Shown: in pieces, positions 32,663 to 41,538 of the stretch
Layout: each line of letters begins with the position of its first letter
Position numbering within the stretch: the first letter of the stretch is position 1
NCBI GenBank assembly: GCA_037443785.1
Contig: JBBINR010000027.1
Coordinates: 1 to 46,115, forward strand
Origin: JAQUOA01 sp037443785
GTDB lineage: Bacteria > Bacteroidota > Ignavibacteria > UBA10030 > UBA8401
Direction: 5' to 3'
DNA: 46,115 nucleotides
Program-made: the position numbers and the translations under genes
The notes under the pieces: generated by a model
Seen by the model: the letters and a program-made list of their open reading frames with translations, nothing else
Databases searched by the model: none
Told to the model about the DNA's origin: nothing

Positions 32663-33508
32663 ATGATCATTGATAAAGCTTTGCTAAAATCCGGAATTGC
32701 GTCACGTCAAGACCTAAACACTGATCAGATGAATCAAATCATTCAATTTTTGGATGATAAGCAAAGATTATTTTTGCAACAACAAAATGCATTTCGAAGT
32801 AAGGAATACAAGTGGGGTCTCGATGCCTTACATTGGTGGAGTAGAATTTGGGAATACCCCTACATGTTTTCCAATATCCGTTCTCTGTTGGAGTCTCTGC
32901 CTTTAAATCAAGCCAACGTTTTAGATTTCGGTTCCGGTGTAACCTTTTTTTCTTTTTTAATTAGCGAATTAGGCTGCCAACTGACGTGTGTCGACAATGA
33001 TCCAATTTGTATTGATGACATAAATAAGGCTATAAAATATTTTAACAGAACAAAGACAATGAAGGCAGTTTTAGCAGAAGATTATACAATACCACTCGAA
33101 AGTAAATCGTATGATATCATTTATTCTGTTAGTGTTATCGAGCATATTCCTGAGTTTGAAAAGACTGTTTACGAACTGCATCGTTTGTTAAAAAAAGATG
33201 GATATCTCATTCTCACCTTTGATGTTTGCTTAAAAGGGAATGCTGCAATCTCCAAAGAACGGTATGATCAACTTATTCGAGTATTGATGGAAAAATTTGA
33301 TATTTTTCAACCCGAAAAGACTATACACCCTTTGGAGGTACTTACTTCTGAAAACTCACCGTATCCTTATCTGATCAAAAATTCCATAAAGTCATTACTT
33401 TATAATTTGAAACGATCAGTTCAAAGTATTGCTCGTTCCGAACAACCACGAAATTATTTTGTAAAAGATCTTCTTGCAGTCCAAGGAATGGTTTTGAAAG
33501 CTAAATAA
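32663..33508 (+). CDS. Class I SAM-dependent methyltransferase
   Basis: A 281-residue enzyme with the class I methyltransferase core in residues about 85-195: NVLDFGSGVTFFSFLISEL (motif I, SAM binding), LTCVDNDPICIDDI (motif II acidic), YDIIYSVSVIEHIPEFEKTV (the methyltransferase-11 style motif) and ELHRLLKKDGYLILTFD. The N-terminal extension includes FRSKEYKWGLDALHWWSRIW, which is unusual and may help bind the acceptor. The C-terminal part is unassigned. It is the first gene of the tightly packed polysaccharide cluster, and its stop overlaps the start of the next gene, so it probably modifies a sugar or lipid-linked glycan. No strong ribosome binding site is seen. Confidence 0.85.
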   Translation: MIIDKALLKSGIASRQDLNTDQMNQIIQFLDDKQRLFLQQQNAFRSKEYKWGLDALHWWSRIWEYPYMFSNIRSLLESLPLNQANVLDFGSGVTFFSFLISELGCQLTCVDNDPICIDDINKAIKYFNRTKTMKAVLAEDYTIPLESKSYDIIYSVSVIEHIPEFEKTVYELHRLLKKDGYLILTFDVCLKGNAAISKERYDQLIRVLMEKFDIFQPEKTIHPLEVLTSENSPYPYLIKNSIKSLLYNLKRSVQSIARSEQPRNYFVKDLLAVQGMVLKAK

Positions 33509-34680
33509 TGCGATTATTGATTATTTCCGGTGGTGGATATCCAAGTTATAAAAATCCGTACAGCGGTGGCTTTGTACATTCAAGGGTAAAAGAGTATATT
33601 CGCCGCGGAGAAGATTGTTTGGTTTTTATTCCTCCGAATGTATCTTCAATTCAAGATTCACAGTATGAATTTGACGGAGTTGTAATCACAATAGGTAATA
33701 GTAATGATTTGCAAAAAACGGTAGATTCATTTCGACCGGATGCAATAGCGGTTCATTTTACCCATCCTATTGTTTTTCGATACTTGAAAGAACGGGAAGT
33801 AAATATTCCGATGATTTTTTGGGTTCATGGCTATGGAGCAATTGGTTGGTTCAGATATATTTTTGAAATGAAATTTGGGAAAGAATATTTTATCGATTGG
33901 ATTGTGAATACACGAAACTTAATTTTATTTCACTTCCTTTCAAAAAAACACGAGTCGAGAAAAATTTATTTTGTTTTCGTTTCCAACTGGATGAAAAAAG
34001 TCGCTTCCCTTGATACTTTAAGTCATTTTACAAATTTTAAAATTATACCGAACCCCATTGACCAGCAATTATTTTCCTATTCACCCAAAGATGAGGGGCA
34101 GCGGAAAAAAATTTTACTTATTCGCTCATTTGCAAATAAAAAATATGCAAACGACATTGCCATTAAGGCGATACTTCAGCTTTCGCACGAACGATGCTTT
34201 TCGGATCTTGAATTCGCAATATATGGGCAAGGAAAACATTTTGAAGAACTGACAAAGCCGCTTCGGCAATTTTCCAATGTAAAAATTGAAAACAAGTTTT
34301 TGCTCCAGAAAGAAATTGCAGTTATTCATAAGAATTATGGCGTTTTTCTATGTCCGACTCGCATGGATGCCCAGGGGGTGTCAATGTGTGAAGCGATGAT
34401 GAGCGGCCTTGTTCCAATTAGCAGCTATAGCACGGCTATTCCCGAATTTGTTTCAGACAATATTGATGGGTTGTTAACCCGTAATTCGCATGAAATTGCA
34501 AAGAAAATTTTGTTCTTGTATGATAAGCCGGAAATATTCTTGCAAATGTCTCTAACAGCTCATGAAAATATTTTGAAAAAGGCTGGAAATGAAATAACAA
34601 TTTCGTCTGAATTAAAATATATTCATTCTCTTATTGCTGAAAGGAACAATCTCGAACCGTTGAAAGTCGGTTTGAAGTAA
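33508..34680 (+). CDS. Glycosyltransferase, family-4-like (GT-B fold)
   Basis: A 390-residue GT-B glycosyltransferase. The N-terminal domain opens RLLIISGGGYPSYKNPYSGG with a glycine-rich loop and FVHSRVKEYIRRGEDCLVFI. The C-terminal donor-binding domain has KILLIRSFANKKYANDI, LEFAIYGQGKHFEEL, and FLCPTRMDAQGVSMCEAMMS with the conserved EX7E-type pattern of GT4 enzymes, followed by GLVPISSYSTAIPEFVSDN. Donor and acceptor sugars cannot be read. It is translationally coupled to the methyltransferase upstream (TAATG) and lies four bases before the flippase gene. Confidence 0.9.
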   Translation: MRLLIISGGGYPSYKNPYSGGFVHSRVKEYIRRGEDCLVFIPPNVSSIQDSQYEFDGVVITIGNSNDLQKTVDSFRPDAIAVHFTHPIVFRYLKEREVNIPMIFWVHGYGAIGWFRYIFEMKFGKEYFIDWIVNTRNLILFHFLSKKHESRKIYFVFVSNWMKKVASLDTLSHFTNFKIIPNPIDQQLFSYSPKDEGQRKKILLIRSFANKKYANDIAIKAILQLSHERCFSDLEFAIYGQGKHFEELTKPLRQFSNVKIENKFLLQKEIAVIHKNYGVFLCPTRMDAQGVSMCEAMMSGLVPISSYSTAIPEFVSDNIDGLLTRNSHEIAKKILFLYDKPEIFLQMSLTAHENILKKAGNEITISSELKYIHSLIAERNNLEPLKVGLK

Positions 34681-34683
34681 TTT

Positions 34684-36183
34684 ATGGGCATCATAATTCG
34701 TCAGTCTATAAAAACTGTTATTGTGACATATGCCGGAATCGTATTAGGGTTTGTCAATACCTTGATACTATATCCGCTGGTATTAACTCAAGAGCAAGTT
34801 GGGCTGACAAGAACGTTAATTAATGTTGCCGTATTGTTTTCGACATTTTCTGCGTTAGGTGCAGTCACCATTCCGACGCTATTTTTCCCTTTTTTTAAAG
34901 ATCCTGCAAAGCGCCATCACGGTTTTTTATTTTTTTTAATCGCGGTTGGAATGACAGGTTTTTCCCTTTTCGTAGTTGCCTTTATTGCATTTCAATCGCA
35001 AATCACTTCTGCATACATTGAAACGGCTCCGCTGATTGTACATTATTTGTATTACATCATTCCATTCACATTTGCCGTTCTTTTCTATAATATTCTTGAA
35101 ACATATACAATTGTTCATCAACTTCCTGTCGTGCCGAATTTTTTGCGTGAAGTTTTTACTCGGGGGATGATAACGTTGGGTTTAGCGTTAATTTTTTTTG
35201 GAATATTTTCGTTTACCGTTTTCGTTCCATGGATTGTAAGTGCTTATCTCTGCACCCTCTTGATAATTCTTCTTTATTTGAAACATCAAAAAATTCTTTT
35301 TCTTAAGCCAGATTTTTCACTTTTTCAGAGCAAACAGTTTAAAGCAATGGTGATATATGGAGGGTTTGCTTTTGTCGGAAATGTAAGCGGTGCGATTATC
35401 GCTAATATTGATGGATTGCTGTTGAGTGCGTACTCAGGATTGAAGAGCACTGGAATTTATGCCATCGCATTTTTCATCGGGCAGGTCGTAGAAATTCCAA
35501 AACGATCACTTTCCGTCGTTTTGATTCCGTTGGTTTCCGAAGCGAATAAAAATAATGATGTGGTGAAATTGAAGCTGCTCTATAAAAAATCCTCAATTAA
35601 CCAACTAATCGTTGGTGGGTTTATATTTTTGGGATTATGGGTGAATATTGAAGACATCTTTAAACTTATTCCGAATGGATCGATTTATGCTGCCGGAAAA
35701 TGGGTGGTGTTTTATATCGGGATGGCGAAATTATTTGATATGGTTACTGGAATCAATGCGGAAATCATTGGGACCTCAAAATTTTATAAATATGATCTTG
35801 TCTTCTATCTTTTCCTGAGTTTTATCGGAATTGGTGCAAATCTTCTGCTTATTCCCACTTATGGCATCACTGGTGCAGCCATGGCTTCAGCAATTTCGGT
35901 GCTGCTGTTTAATTCTGCACGATATGTTTTCGTTGCGGTGATTTACAAAATACAACCATTTGCATGGTCAACACTGACGGTGATAGCACTTGGCTGTGGT
36001 ATTGCTGTTAGTCAGCCGCTGTTGACATTATCTCTTCATCCGATTATAAACGTTATTATACGAAGCATCGTTGTTGGTATCACATTTATCGGAGGTTCAA
36101 TCCTTCTTGGAGCGTCCGAAGATATTAATCTTATTGTGAAAAAAGTCATGGGAAGAATAAAACATCTATTGCAAATATCATGA
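34684..36183 (+). CDS. Wzx-like polysaccharide flippase (MOP superfamily)
   Basis: A 499-residue protein with about fourteen hydrophobic segments and little soluble sequence, typical of oligosaccharide flippases in the MVF/MOP superfamily. Supporting segments are FVNTLILYPLVLTQEQVGLT at the N-terminus, MVIYGGFAFVGNVSGAIIAN in the middle, and ATYGITGAAMASAISVLLFN-like sequence near the C-terminus. It should move undecaprenyl-linked sugar repeats across the inner membrane. The stop codon overlaps the next gene by four bases (ATGA). The cluster contains no obvious Wzy polymerase or Wzz, so which export route applies is open. Confidence 0.9.
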   Translation: MGIIIRQSIKTVIVTYAGIVLGFVNTLILYPLVLTQEQVGLTRTLINVAVLFSTFSALGAVTIPTLFFPFFKDPAKRHHGFLFFLIAVGMTGFSLFVVAFIAFQSQITSAYIETAPLIVHYLYYIIPFTFAVLFYNILETYTIVHQLPVVPNFLREVFTRGMITLGLALIFFGIFSFTVFVPWIVSAYLCTLLIILLYLKHQKILFLKPDFSLFQSKQFKAMVIYGGFAFVGNVSGAIIANIDGLLLSAYSGLKSTGIYAIAFFIGQVVEIPKRSLSVVLIPLVSEANKNNDVVKLKLLYKKSSINQLIVGGFIFLGLWVNIEDIFKLIPNGSIYAAGKWVVFYIGMAKLFDMVTGINAEIIGTSKFYKYDLVFYLFLSFIGIGANLLLIPTYGITGAAMASAISVLLFNSARYVFVAVIYKIQPFAWSTLTVIALGCGIAVSQPLLTLSLHPIINVIIRSIVVGITFIGGSILLGASEDINLIVKKVMGRIKHLLQIS

Positions 36184-37400
36184 GTTATCGAATTGTTAAA
36201 ATAACTTCGTACTATCGCGATTACTTGTCGCAGTATTATCAGGCAAATCCGCAATTGGCATCGCAAAATTATGAGCAGCAACTTGCACATTTAATGGAAC
36301 AGGCCTACGGCTGGTCGGATTTTTATGCGAAGAACCTGCGAATGCTTGGTGTTGACGCGCATGAGATTGTAGCAAATGCAGAGCAATTGCAAAACACCTG
36401 GGCAAAAGAAAACGGTGTTGCTGCGACCGGAAAGAATATTGTTTTTGAACAACTAAAAAAGATGAAACCTGATGTTGTTTTTTTTCAAGACAGTTTCACT
36501 TTTAATTATTCTTTCGTGAATAAGGTTCGAAATGAAATTTCATCGGTAAAATTGTGTGTTGGTTGGTGCTGTAGCGTATATTCTCAAGAAAATATTGAAG
36601 AGTTTCGTGCTTTTGATTGGATGTTTGTCTGCTCTGAAAATTATATACAAGCATTTAAAAAAGTTGGACTAAAAGCATATCTCTTGAGACATGCATTTGA
36701 AAAATCATTGCTTGACAAGATTTCAATTAAGAATAGTTTCTCGCAAGCAGATTGTATATTTTTAGGTTCGTTTATTCCCGGATCTGGATTCCATGATGAA
36801 CGGCAAATATTAATTGAAAAAATTTTACAAACCGGAATACATTTAGATTTGTATGCGCATATCAGTAGCATCGGTGCTAAAGATTTATTTCTGCGTAAAA
36901 GTGCATATGCTGTCTCGCAAATTTTAAAACGTATAGGCTTAGGTAATGTTGCTAAACAAACACCTTACTTACAAAAAGCGTATGGCCTAACAGAAATGCC
37001 GAGAAATTTTGGTGATGTCTCTTTGTTGCAAACGCACTCGAAATCATCCTTGTATGGTTTGGAAATGTTTAAAGCATTATCGCGTTCAAGAATAGGATTG
37101 AATGTTCATGGTGAAGTAGCCGGAAATTACGCTGCAAATGTTCGTATCTTTGAGGTGACGGGGGTTAAGAGTTGTCTGCTTACGGATTGGAAGAAAAACC
37201 TCAATGAACTTTTTGAAATTGATTCCGAAATAGTTACGTATAGGTCGGGGGAAGAATGCATAGAAAAATTACGATGGTTATTGGAGAATACGAATACATG
37301 TCTTAAGATTGCGGAAGCTGGACAGAAGAGAGTCTTAGAAAATCATACTTTTGAAATACGATCGCGGCAGCTTCATGAGGTAATCCTATCTCATTTGTGA
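36180..37400 (+). CDS. Glycosyltransferase of the CgeB-like family
   Basis: A 406-residue protein. The N-terminal half (RIVKITSYYRDYLSQYYQA, VNAQ-type AEQLQNTWAKENG, KPDVVFFQDSFTFNYSF) and the central VGWCCSVYSQENIEEFRAFD match the N-terminal domain of CgeB-like enzymes. The C-terminal domain has GEVAGNYAANVRIFEVTGVK, TDWKKNLNELFEIDSEIV and AEAGQKRVLENHTFEIR, the usual Glyco_trans_1-type ending. Such enzymes act on surface glycans and spore coats. A role in adding one residue of the polysaccharide made here is inferred from context. Linkage and sugar are unknown. Confidence 0.8.
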   Translation: MSYRIVKITSYYRDYLSQYYQANPQLASQNYEQQLAHLMEQAYGWSDFYAKNLRMLGVDAHEIVANAEQLQNTWAKENGVAATGKNIVFEQLKKMKPDVVFFQDSFTFNYSFVNKVRNEISSVKLCVGWCCSVYSQENIEEFRAFDWMFVCSENYIQAFKKVGLKAYLLRHAFEKSLLDKISIKNSFSQADCIFLGSFIPGSGFHDERQILIEKILQTGIHLDLYAHISSIGAKDLFLRKSAYAVSQILKRIGLGNVAKQTPYLQKAYGLTEMPRNFGDVSLLQTHSKSSLYGLEMFKALSRSRIGLNVHGEVAGNYAANVRIFEVTGVKSCLLTDWKKNLNELFEIDSEIVTYRSGEECIEKLRWLLENTNTCLKIAEAGQKRVLENHTFEIRSRQLHEVILSHL

Positions 37401-37431
37401 CAAATCAATTCATTAGATTGACATTTAACAT

Positions 37432-38118
37432 ATGCTAGCTCAATTTCACATTGACTCTCCATCAATAAACGACAACCGTAGTTATGATTATGCCAATCAT
37501 CCCGAACTTGATCGCCATGAATATTCCATTATTATTGATTTGGTTAAACAAGGGTCGCGTGTGATTGATCTCGGCTGCGGCAATGGAACACTGCTTTCAC
37601 GTTTGAAAAAAGAAAAGAATGTTGTTGAAGCTGGAATGGAACTTTCTGAAAGCGGAGTTTCCGTATGCAAGCAGAAAGGGCTTAATGTCCAGTACGGAAG
37701 AATTGATGAGCGATTACCATTCAATGATAATACATTTGATTACGCAATTTGCAATGTGACAATCCAAATGGTGATGTATCCCGAAATTCTCCTTAAGGAA
37801 ATGAAACGGATTTCCCGCTGTCAAATTATTTCATTTCCCAATTTTGCTTTTTGGCGCAACAGAGTGGAATTGCTGTTTTGTGGACGCATGCCGCGTAAAA
37901 TGTTGTTTGGATATTCATGGTATTCGACGGGACATATTCACCAGCTTTCACCCGACGATTTTCGTACACTGGTTAACGATGTCGGTAATTTGCGTATCAT
38001 TGACCGGCGCTCTCCAATAATAAAAAATTTTTTTAAGAGAGTAGTCGCTAATTTATTTCCACAATTGTTTCACATGGTGTTCGTTTATCTATTGGAGAAA
38101 CATGAATCTGTTTCATGA
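37432..38118 (+). CDS. MetW-like SAM-dependent methyltransferase
   Basis: A 228-residue protein that resembles MetW throughout: RVIDLGCGNGTLLSRLKKEK (SAM motif I), NVVEAGMELSESGVSVCKQK, and the strongly diagnostic SFPNFAFWRNRVELLFCGRM followed by PRKMLFGYSWYSTGHIHQLS. MetW assists homoserine acetyltransferase in methionine synthesis in some bacteria, but metX is absent here and the gene lies within a glycan cluster. A sugar methyltransferase or glycan-linked role is therefore more likely in this place. Its 3' end overlaps the next gene by 17 bases. Confidence 0.82.
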   Translation: MLAQFHIDSPSINDNRSYDYANHPELDRHEYSIIIDLVKQGSRVIDLGCGNGTLLSRLKKEKNVVEAGMELSESGVSVCKQKGLNVQYGRIDERLPFNDNTFDYAICNVTIQMVMYPEILLKEMKRISRCQIISFPNFAFWRNRVELLFCGRMPRKMLFGYSWYSTGHIHQLSPDDFRTLVNDVGNLRIIDRRSPIIKNFFKRVVANLFPQLFHMVFVYLLEKHESVS

Positions 38119-39058
38119 AATATTAATGCGCAAAGAATTTCACGCAGCGCCTCCGGTGCTGATTGATATTGGAGCTTCGGGAGCATTGCATAAGCGTTGG
38201 AAGGCAATTGCTCCGTATTCTGTTTGCATTGTTTTTGACGGCGACGATAGAGAATTTGGTTATGTTGAAAAAAAATCTACGCTATTCAAGAAATTGTATG
38301 TTTTTCATTCCATTGTTACAGATGAACAAGTTCCGGAAACCGATTTTTATCTAACCACTTCGCCATTTTGTTCCAGCGTGTTAGAGCCGGATGCAAATGC
38401 ATTGAAATCGTGGGCGTTTTCCAAGAAATTTGGAATTGAGAAAAAAGTTAGAGTGAAAGCTACGCGATTAGATTCGGCATTGCGTGAATTACATTTCACG
38501 TATGTAGATTGGTTTAAGAGCGATTCACAAGGATTGGATTTGCGTTTGTTTCGCAGCCTGAATGTTGATATGCAGCGTCATGCGCTTGCTGCGGAATTTG
38601 AACCGGGGATTATCGATGCGTATAAAGGAGAAGAAAAATTTTCAGACGTATTGCGATATATGGATGGAGTAAAGTTTTGGATGGCAGATGCGAAGATTAA
38701 AGGTTCCCAGAGGCTTTCTGTAGATTTGCTATCCGGAATAACTGCCAATGCGTGGCTGCAAAAAATATTCGCTTTTTCACATAACGATAGTCCGGGCTGG
38801 ATCGAACTTGTCTATATGAATTCGTTTCAGGGAGAATTTGGAATACGGGAATACCTTTTGGGCTGGGTATTTGCAACAATTCTTCAGCAGCATGGTTTTG
38901 CATTGGAACTTGCTCTCAAAGCCAATCAGCTATTCCATGATCCGTTGTTCGTGAAGATGGGAAAGTCATCACGAAATTCTATCAAGAAAAATGTCATCAG
39001 CGGGAAATTGCTCTCTGCGGTTTTCGAAAAAATTACGAAAGTATTTACTCGTGGTTAA
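38102..39058 (+). CDS. FkbM-like methyltransferase family protein
   Basis: A 318-residue protein. VLIDIGASGALHKRWKAIAP near residue 20 resembles SAM motif I, with the IGASGA glycine loop, and VCIVFDGDDREFG supplies an acidic residue at the end of the next strand. YVDWFKSDSQGLDLRLFRSL near residue 140 fits the FkbM signature (FLKxDxQGxE). The rest, including ILQQHGFALELALKANQLFH, has no recognised function. FkbM-like enzymes O-methylate sugars and other natural products, which suits the cluster. An ATG at 38126 would shorten it by eight residues. It overlaps both neighbours. Confidence 0.65.
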   Translation: MNLFHEILMRKEFHAAPPVLIDIGASGALHKRWKAIAPYSVCIVFDGDDREFGYVEKKSTLFKKLYVFHSIVTDEQVPETDFYLTTSPFCSSVLEPDANALKSWAFSKKFGIEKKVRVKATRLDSALRELHFTYVDWFKSDSQGLDLRLFRSLNVDMQRHALAAEFEPGIIDAYKGEEKFSDVLRYMDGVKFWMADAKIKGSQRLSVDLLSGITANAWLQKIFAFSHNDSPGWIELVYMNSFQGEFGIREYLLGWVFATILQQHGFALELALKANQLFHDPLFVKMGKSSRNSIKKNVISGKLLSAVFEKITKVFTRG

Positions 39059-40046
39059 ATATAATTTTTGCACTCTTTTTGATTCAAAGTATCTTTCGCG
39101 TGGGTTGACTTTATATCGTTCATTAGAAAATACTTGTTCAAATGATTTCCATCTTTTTATTTTTGCTTTCGATGAAGATTGTCTTTCTGTCCTCCGATTA
39201 ATGAATCTCCAACACGCAACAATTATTTCTTTGAAAGAATTTGAAGACGAGGCACTTCTTCATGTGAAACCGACACGCAATCGTGCAGAATATTGCTGGA
39301 CATCAACGTCATCAACCATCTTGTATGTTTTAGAACATTTTGGCGTGGATATGTGCACATATCTTGATGCCGATTTGATGTTCTTCGATTCACCAAAACC
39401 ATTGTTTGATGAAATGGGTGATGCTTCGATTATGATTACCGAGCACAGGTATTCACCGCAATACAACAAAGAAGCGAAGAGCGGAAAATATTGCGTGCAG
39501 TTTGTCTCTGTTCGCAATGATGAACGAGGATTAAATGCAATTCGATGGTGGCGCGAGCGTTGCCTTGAATGGTGTTATGCGCGTTATGAAGATGGAAAGT
39601 TCGGCGATCAGATGTATTTAGATGATTGGACGACACGATTTGAAGGTGTCCACGAATTGCAGCACCTTGGCGGGGGAATGGCGGCATGGAATATTCAACA
39701 GTATGATGTTTTTATGAAAAATGGTAGATTATGGGGGCGCGAAAAAAAATCGGGGAATGAATTTCCTGTGATCTTTTATCACTTTCATTACTTGCGGTTT
39801 CTTCAAAATGAATTGATTGAACTTGGGCGGCGAGTACTTTCTGATGATGTTGTAAATTTGTTGTATTCCGCTTACATCAAAGAGTTGGAAAAATCAAAGA
39901 AGATTATTGCAGGATATGGTTTACAATTTGATTCGCATGGAGCAAGCGCACAGGAAGTAAATTGGAAAGCGCCGATCCTGTTTGTGTATAGAAAACTTTT
40001 TGGAATTTATAATATTTTTCCTTTAAAGAAGTTTTTGAATTCTTAA
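39051..40046 (+). CDS. GT-A-fold glycosyltransferase (GT8-like)
   Basis: A 331-residue glycosyltransferase of GT-A fold. It begins KYNFCTLFDSKYLSRGLTLY, the standard first strand and helix of nucleotide-sugar transferases, and has a DAD (DxD) metal-binding motif at residues 106-108 in TYLDADLMFFDSP. Later segments GKFGDQMYLDDW and HELQHLGGGMAAWNI fit the acceptor-side aspartate and glycine-rich loops of GT8-type enzymes. The likely start is the GTG at 39051, overlapping the end of the previous gene by eight bases; the ATG at 38991 would add 20 residues antisensical to family alignment. The sugar specificity is unknown. Confidence 0.82.
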   Translation: MVKYNFCTLFDSKYLSRGLTLYRSLENTCSNDFHLFIFAFDEDCLSVLRLMNLQHATIISLKEFEDEALLHVKPTRNRAEYCWTSTSSTILYVLEHFGVDMCTYLDADLMFFDSPKPLFDEMGDASIMITEHRYSPQYNKEAKSGKYCVQFVSVRNDERGLNAIRWWRERCLEWCYARYEDGKFGDQMYLDDWTTRFEGVHELQHLGGGMAAWNIQQYDVFMKNGRLWGREKKSGNEFPVIFYHFHYLRFLQNELIELGRRVLSDDVVNLLYSAYIKELEKSKKIIAGYGLQFDSHGASAQEVNWKAPILFVYRKLFGIYNIFPLKKFLNS

Positions 40047-40052
40047 ATACCT

Positions 40053-40418
40053 ATGGCATATCTGATTCAACTTAAAACGCACTCCGATAAGCGTGGAAAT
40101 CTTACCGTGATTGAAAAAGAAATTCCGTTTGAAGTGAAAAGAACATTTTATATCTACGGGGTGGATGATTCCGTTCGCGGAGGTCATCGACATCACAAAA
40201 CCTACCAAGCGTGCATTTGCGTTCACGGAAGCTGTACTGTTTCCAACAATGACGGAAATATCAAACAAGATTTCGTCCTTGATCATCCGAGTAAATGTTT
40301 GATTCTTGAACCGCGTGATTGGCACACCATGCATCACTTTTCGTCGGATGCCGTGTTTCTTGTGTTTGCATCGGAACTATTCGATCCCAAGGATTATATT
40401 TACGAGCCATATCAATGA
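40053..40418 (+). CDS. fdtA: dTDP-sugar 3,4-ketoisomerase, FdtA/QdtA-like cupin
   Basis: A 121-residue cupin (WxcM/FdtA family) that shifts the keto group of dTDP-4-keto-6-deoxyglucose to C3, ahead of 3-amination. Matching segments are DKRGNLTVIEKEIPFEVKRT, then FYIYGVDDSVRGGHRHHKTY with the two catalytic histidines H45 and H47, and LILEPRDWHTMHHFSSDAVF, ending LVFASELFDPKDYI. Whether it makes the galacto (FdtA) or gluco (QdtA) product cannot be told from sequence, so the symbol is tentative. It overlaps the aminotransferase gene by four bases (ATGA). Confidence 0.85.
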   Translation: MAYLIQLKTHSDKRGNLTVIEKEIPFEVKRTFYIYGVDDSVRGGHRHHKTYQACICVHGSCTVSNNDGNIKQDFVLDHPSKCLILEPRDWHTMHHFSSDAVFLVFASELFDPKDYIYEPYQ

Positions 40419-41497
40419 TTGAATACGAAAATTTACGAAAAGCGAATGAACCATTCTTTGATGAATATAAACGATCATTTTCCTCGGTCTTAGAGAGCGG
40501 TTGGTTTATTCTCGGCAATGCGGTAAAAAATTTTGAACAAGAATTTGCCGCATTCAACTCATCAAAATATTGTATTGGTGTTGCCAACGGTTTGGATGCG
40601 CTTATTCTTTGTTTGAGAGCGTTAGATGTTGAACGAGGGAGCGAAGTCATTGTTCCATCTAATACATATATTGCAACGATACTTTCTATTCTTCAATGCG
40701 GATTGAAACCTGTTCTCGTTGAACCCGATATCCGGACATACAATATTGATCCCCGAAAAATAGAAGAAGCAATCACTTTAAAAACAAAAGCAGTTATGGT
40801 TGTTCATCTCTATGGAAAATCGTGCAATATGGATGCGATAACTGCAATTACCAAAAAACATAATCTTGCATTGATTGAAGATTGTGCACAATCGCACGGT
40901 GCAAAGTATAAAGGAAAAATGACGGGAACGTTCGGTTACGGAGCGTTTAGTTTTTATCCGACAAAAAATCTCGGATGCCTTGGTGATGGTGGAGCAGTGA
41001 CAACGGATGACGAAGAGTTCGCAAAGAAAATCAAGATGTTTCGTAATTATGGATCGGAAAAGAAATATTACAACGAAGTGGTTGGATATAATTCACGATT
41101 GGATGAAGTACAGGCGGGATTTCTTTCGGTGAAGTTGAAGCATCTGGATGAGATTACGACCTATAAACGCAAACTTGCATCTCTTTATCAGACTGGATTG
41201 AAACAAGACTTTATTAAACCAAACGTCCATCCCGATTTTTTTGATGTTTTTCATATCTATAATGTGCGACATGAAAAGCGGGATGATTTGAAAGAATATC
41301 TCTTGAGAAATGATATTAAATCAGATATTCATTACCCTGTGCCGCCGCATAAACAGAAAGCAATGCATGGAATATTAGAAAAGAGTGATTTTCCCATTTC
41401 AACCGAAATTCATTCCACGACTTTAAGCTTGCCAATTTCGTTTGGAACAACCGAAAAAGAAGTTGAAAAAGTAATTGAAGTGATGAATAAATTCTGA
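40415..41497 (+). CDS. fdtB: DegT/DnrJ/EryC1/StrS sugar aminotransferase, FdtB-like
   Basis: A 360-residue PLP enzyme. It begins MIEYENLRKANEPFFDEYKR, has GVANGLDALILCLRAL (cofactor phosphate binding), LIEDCAQSHGAKYKGK, and the Schiff-base lysine K184 in SFYPTKNLGCLGDGGAV. NEVVGYNSRLDEVQAGFLSV and DIKSDIHYPVPPHKQKAM follow. Coupled to the 3,4-ketoisomerase upstream, it should transfer an amino group to C3, giving dTDP-3-amino-3,6-dideoxyhexose (Fuc3N or Qui3N). The acetyltransferase that usually completes Fuc3NAc or Qui3NAc is not in the window. The start at 40415 replaces a longer frame that only overlaps fdtA. Confidence 0.9.
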   Translation: MIEYENLRKANEPFFDEYKRSFSSVLESGWFILGNAVKNFEQEFAAFNSSKYCIGVANGLDALILCLRALDVERGSEVIVPSNTYIATILSILQCGLKPVLVEPDIRTYNIDPRKIEEAITLKTKAVMVVHLYGKSCNMDAITAITKKHNLALIEDCAQSHGAKYKGKMTGTFGYGAFSFYPTKNLGCLGDGGAVTTDDEEFAKKIKMFRNYGSEKKYYNEVVGYNSRLDEVQAGFLSVKLKHLDEITTYKRKLASLYQTGLKQDFIKPNVHPDFFDVFHIYNVRHEKRDDLKEYLLRNDIKSDIHYPVPPHKQKAMHGILEKSDFPISTEIHSTTLSLPISFGTTEKEVEKVIEVMNKF

Positions 41498-41538
41498 GAA
41501 AGAGTTTACGATTGAATTAATGCAGTTTTGAGGATGTA

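Noticed and set aside
37432..38118. Calling the MetW-like gene a methionine biosynthesis gene
   Set aside because: No metX or other methionine gene is adjacent, and the gene overlaps a glycan-cluster gene, so the name is used only for similarity.
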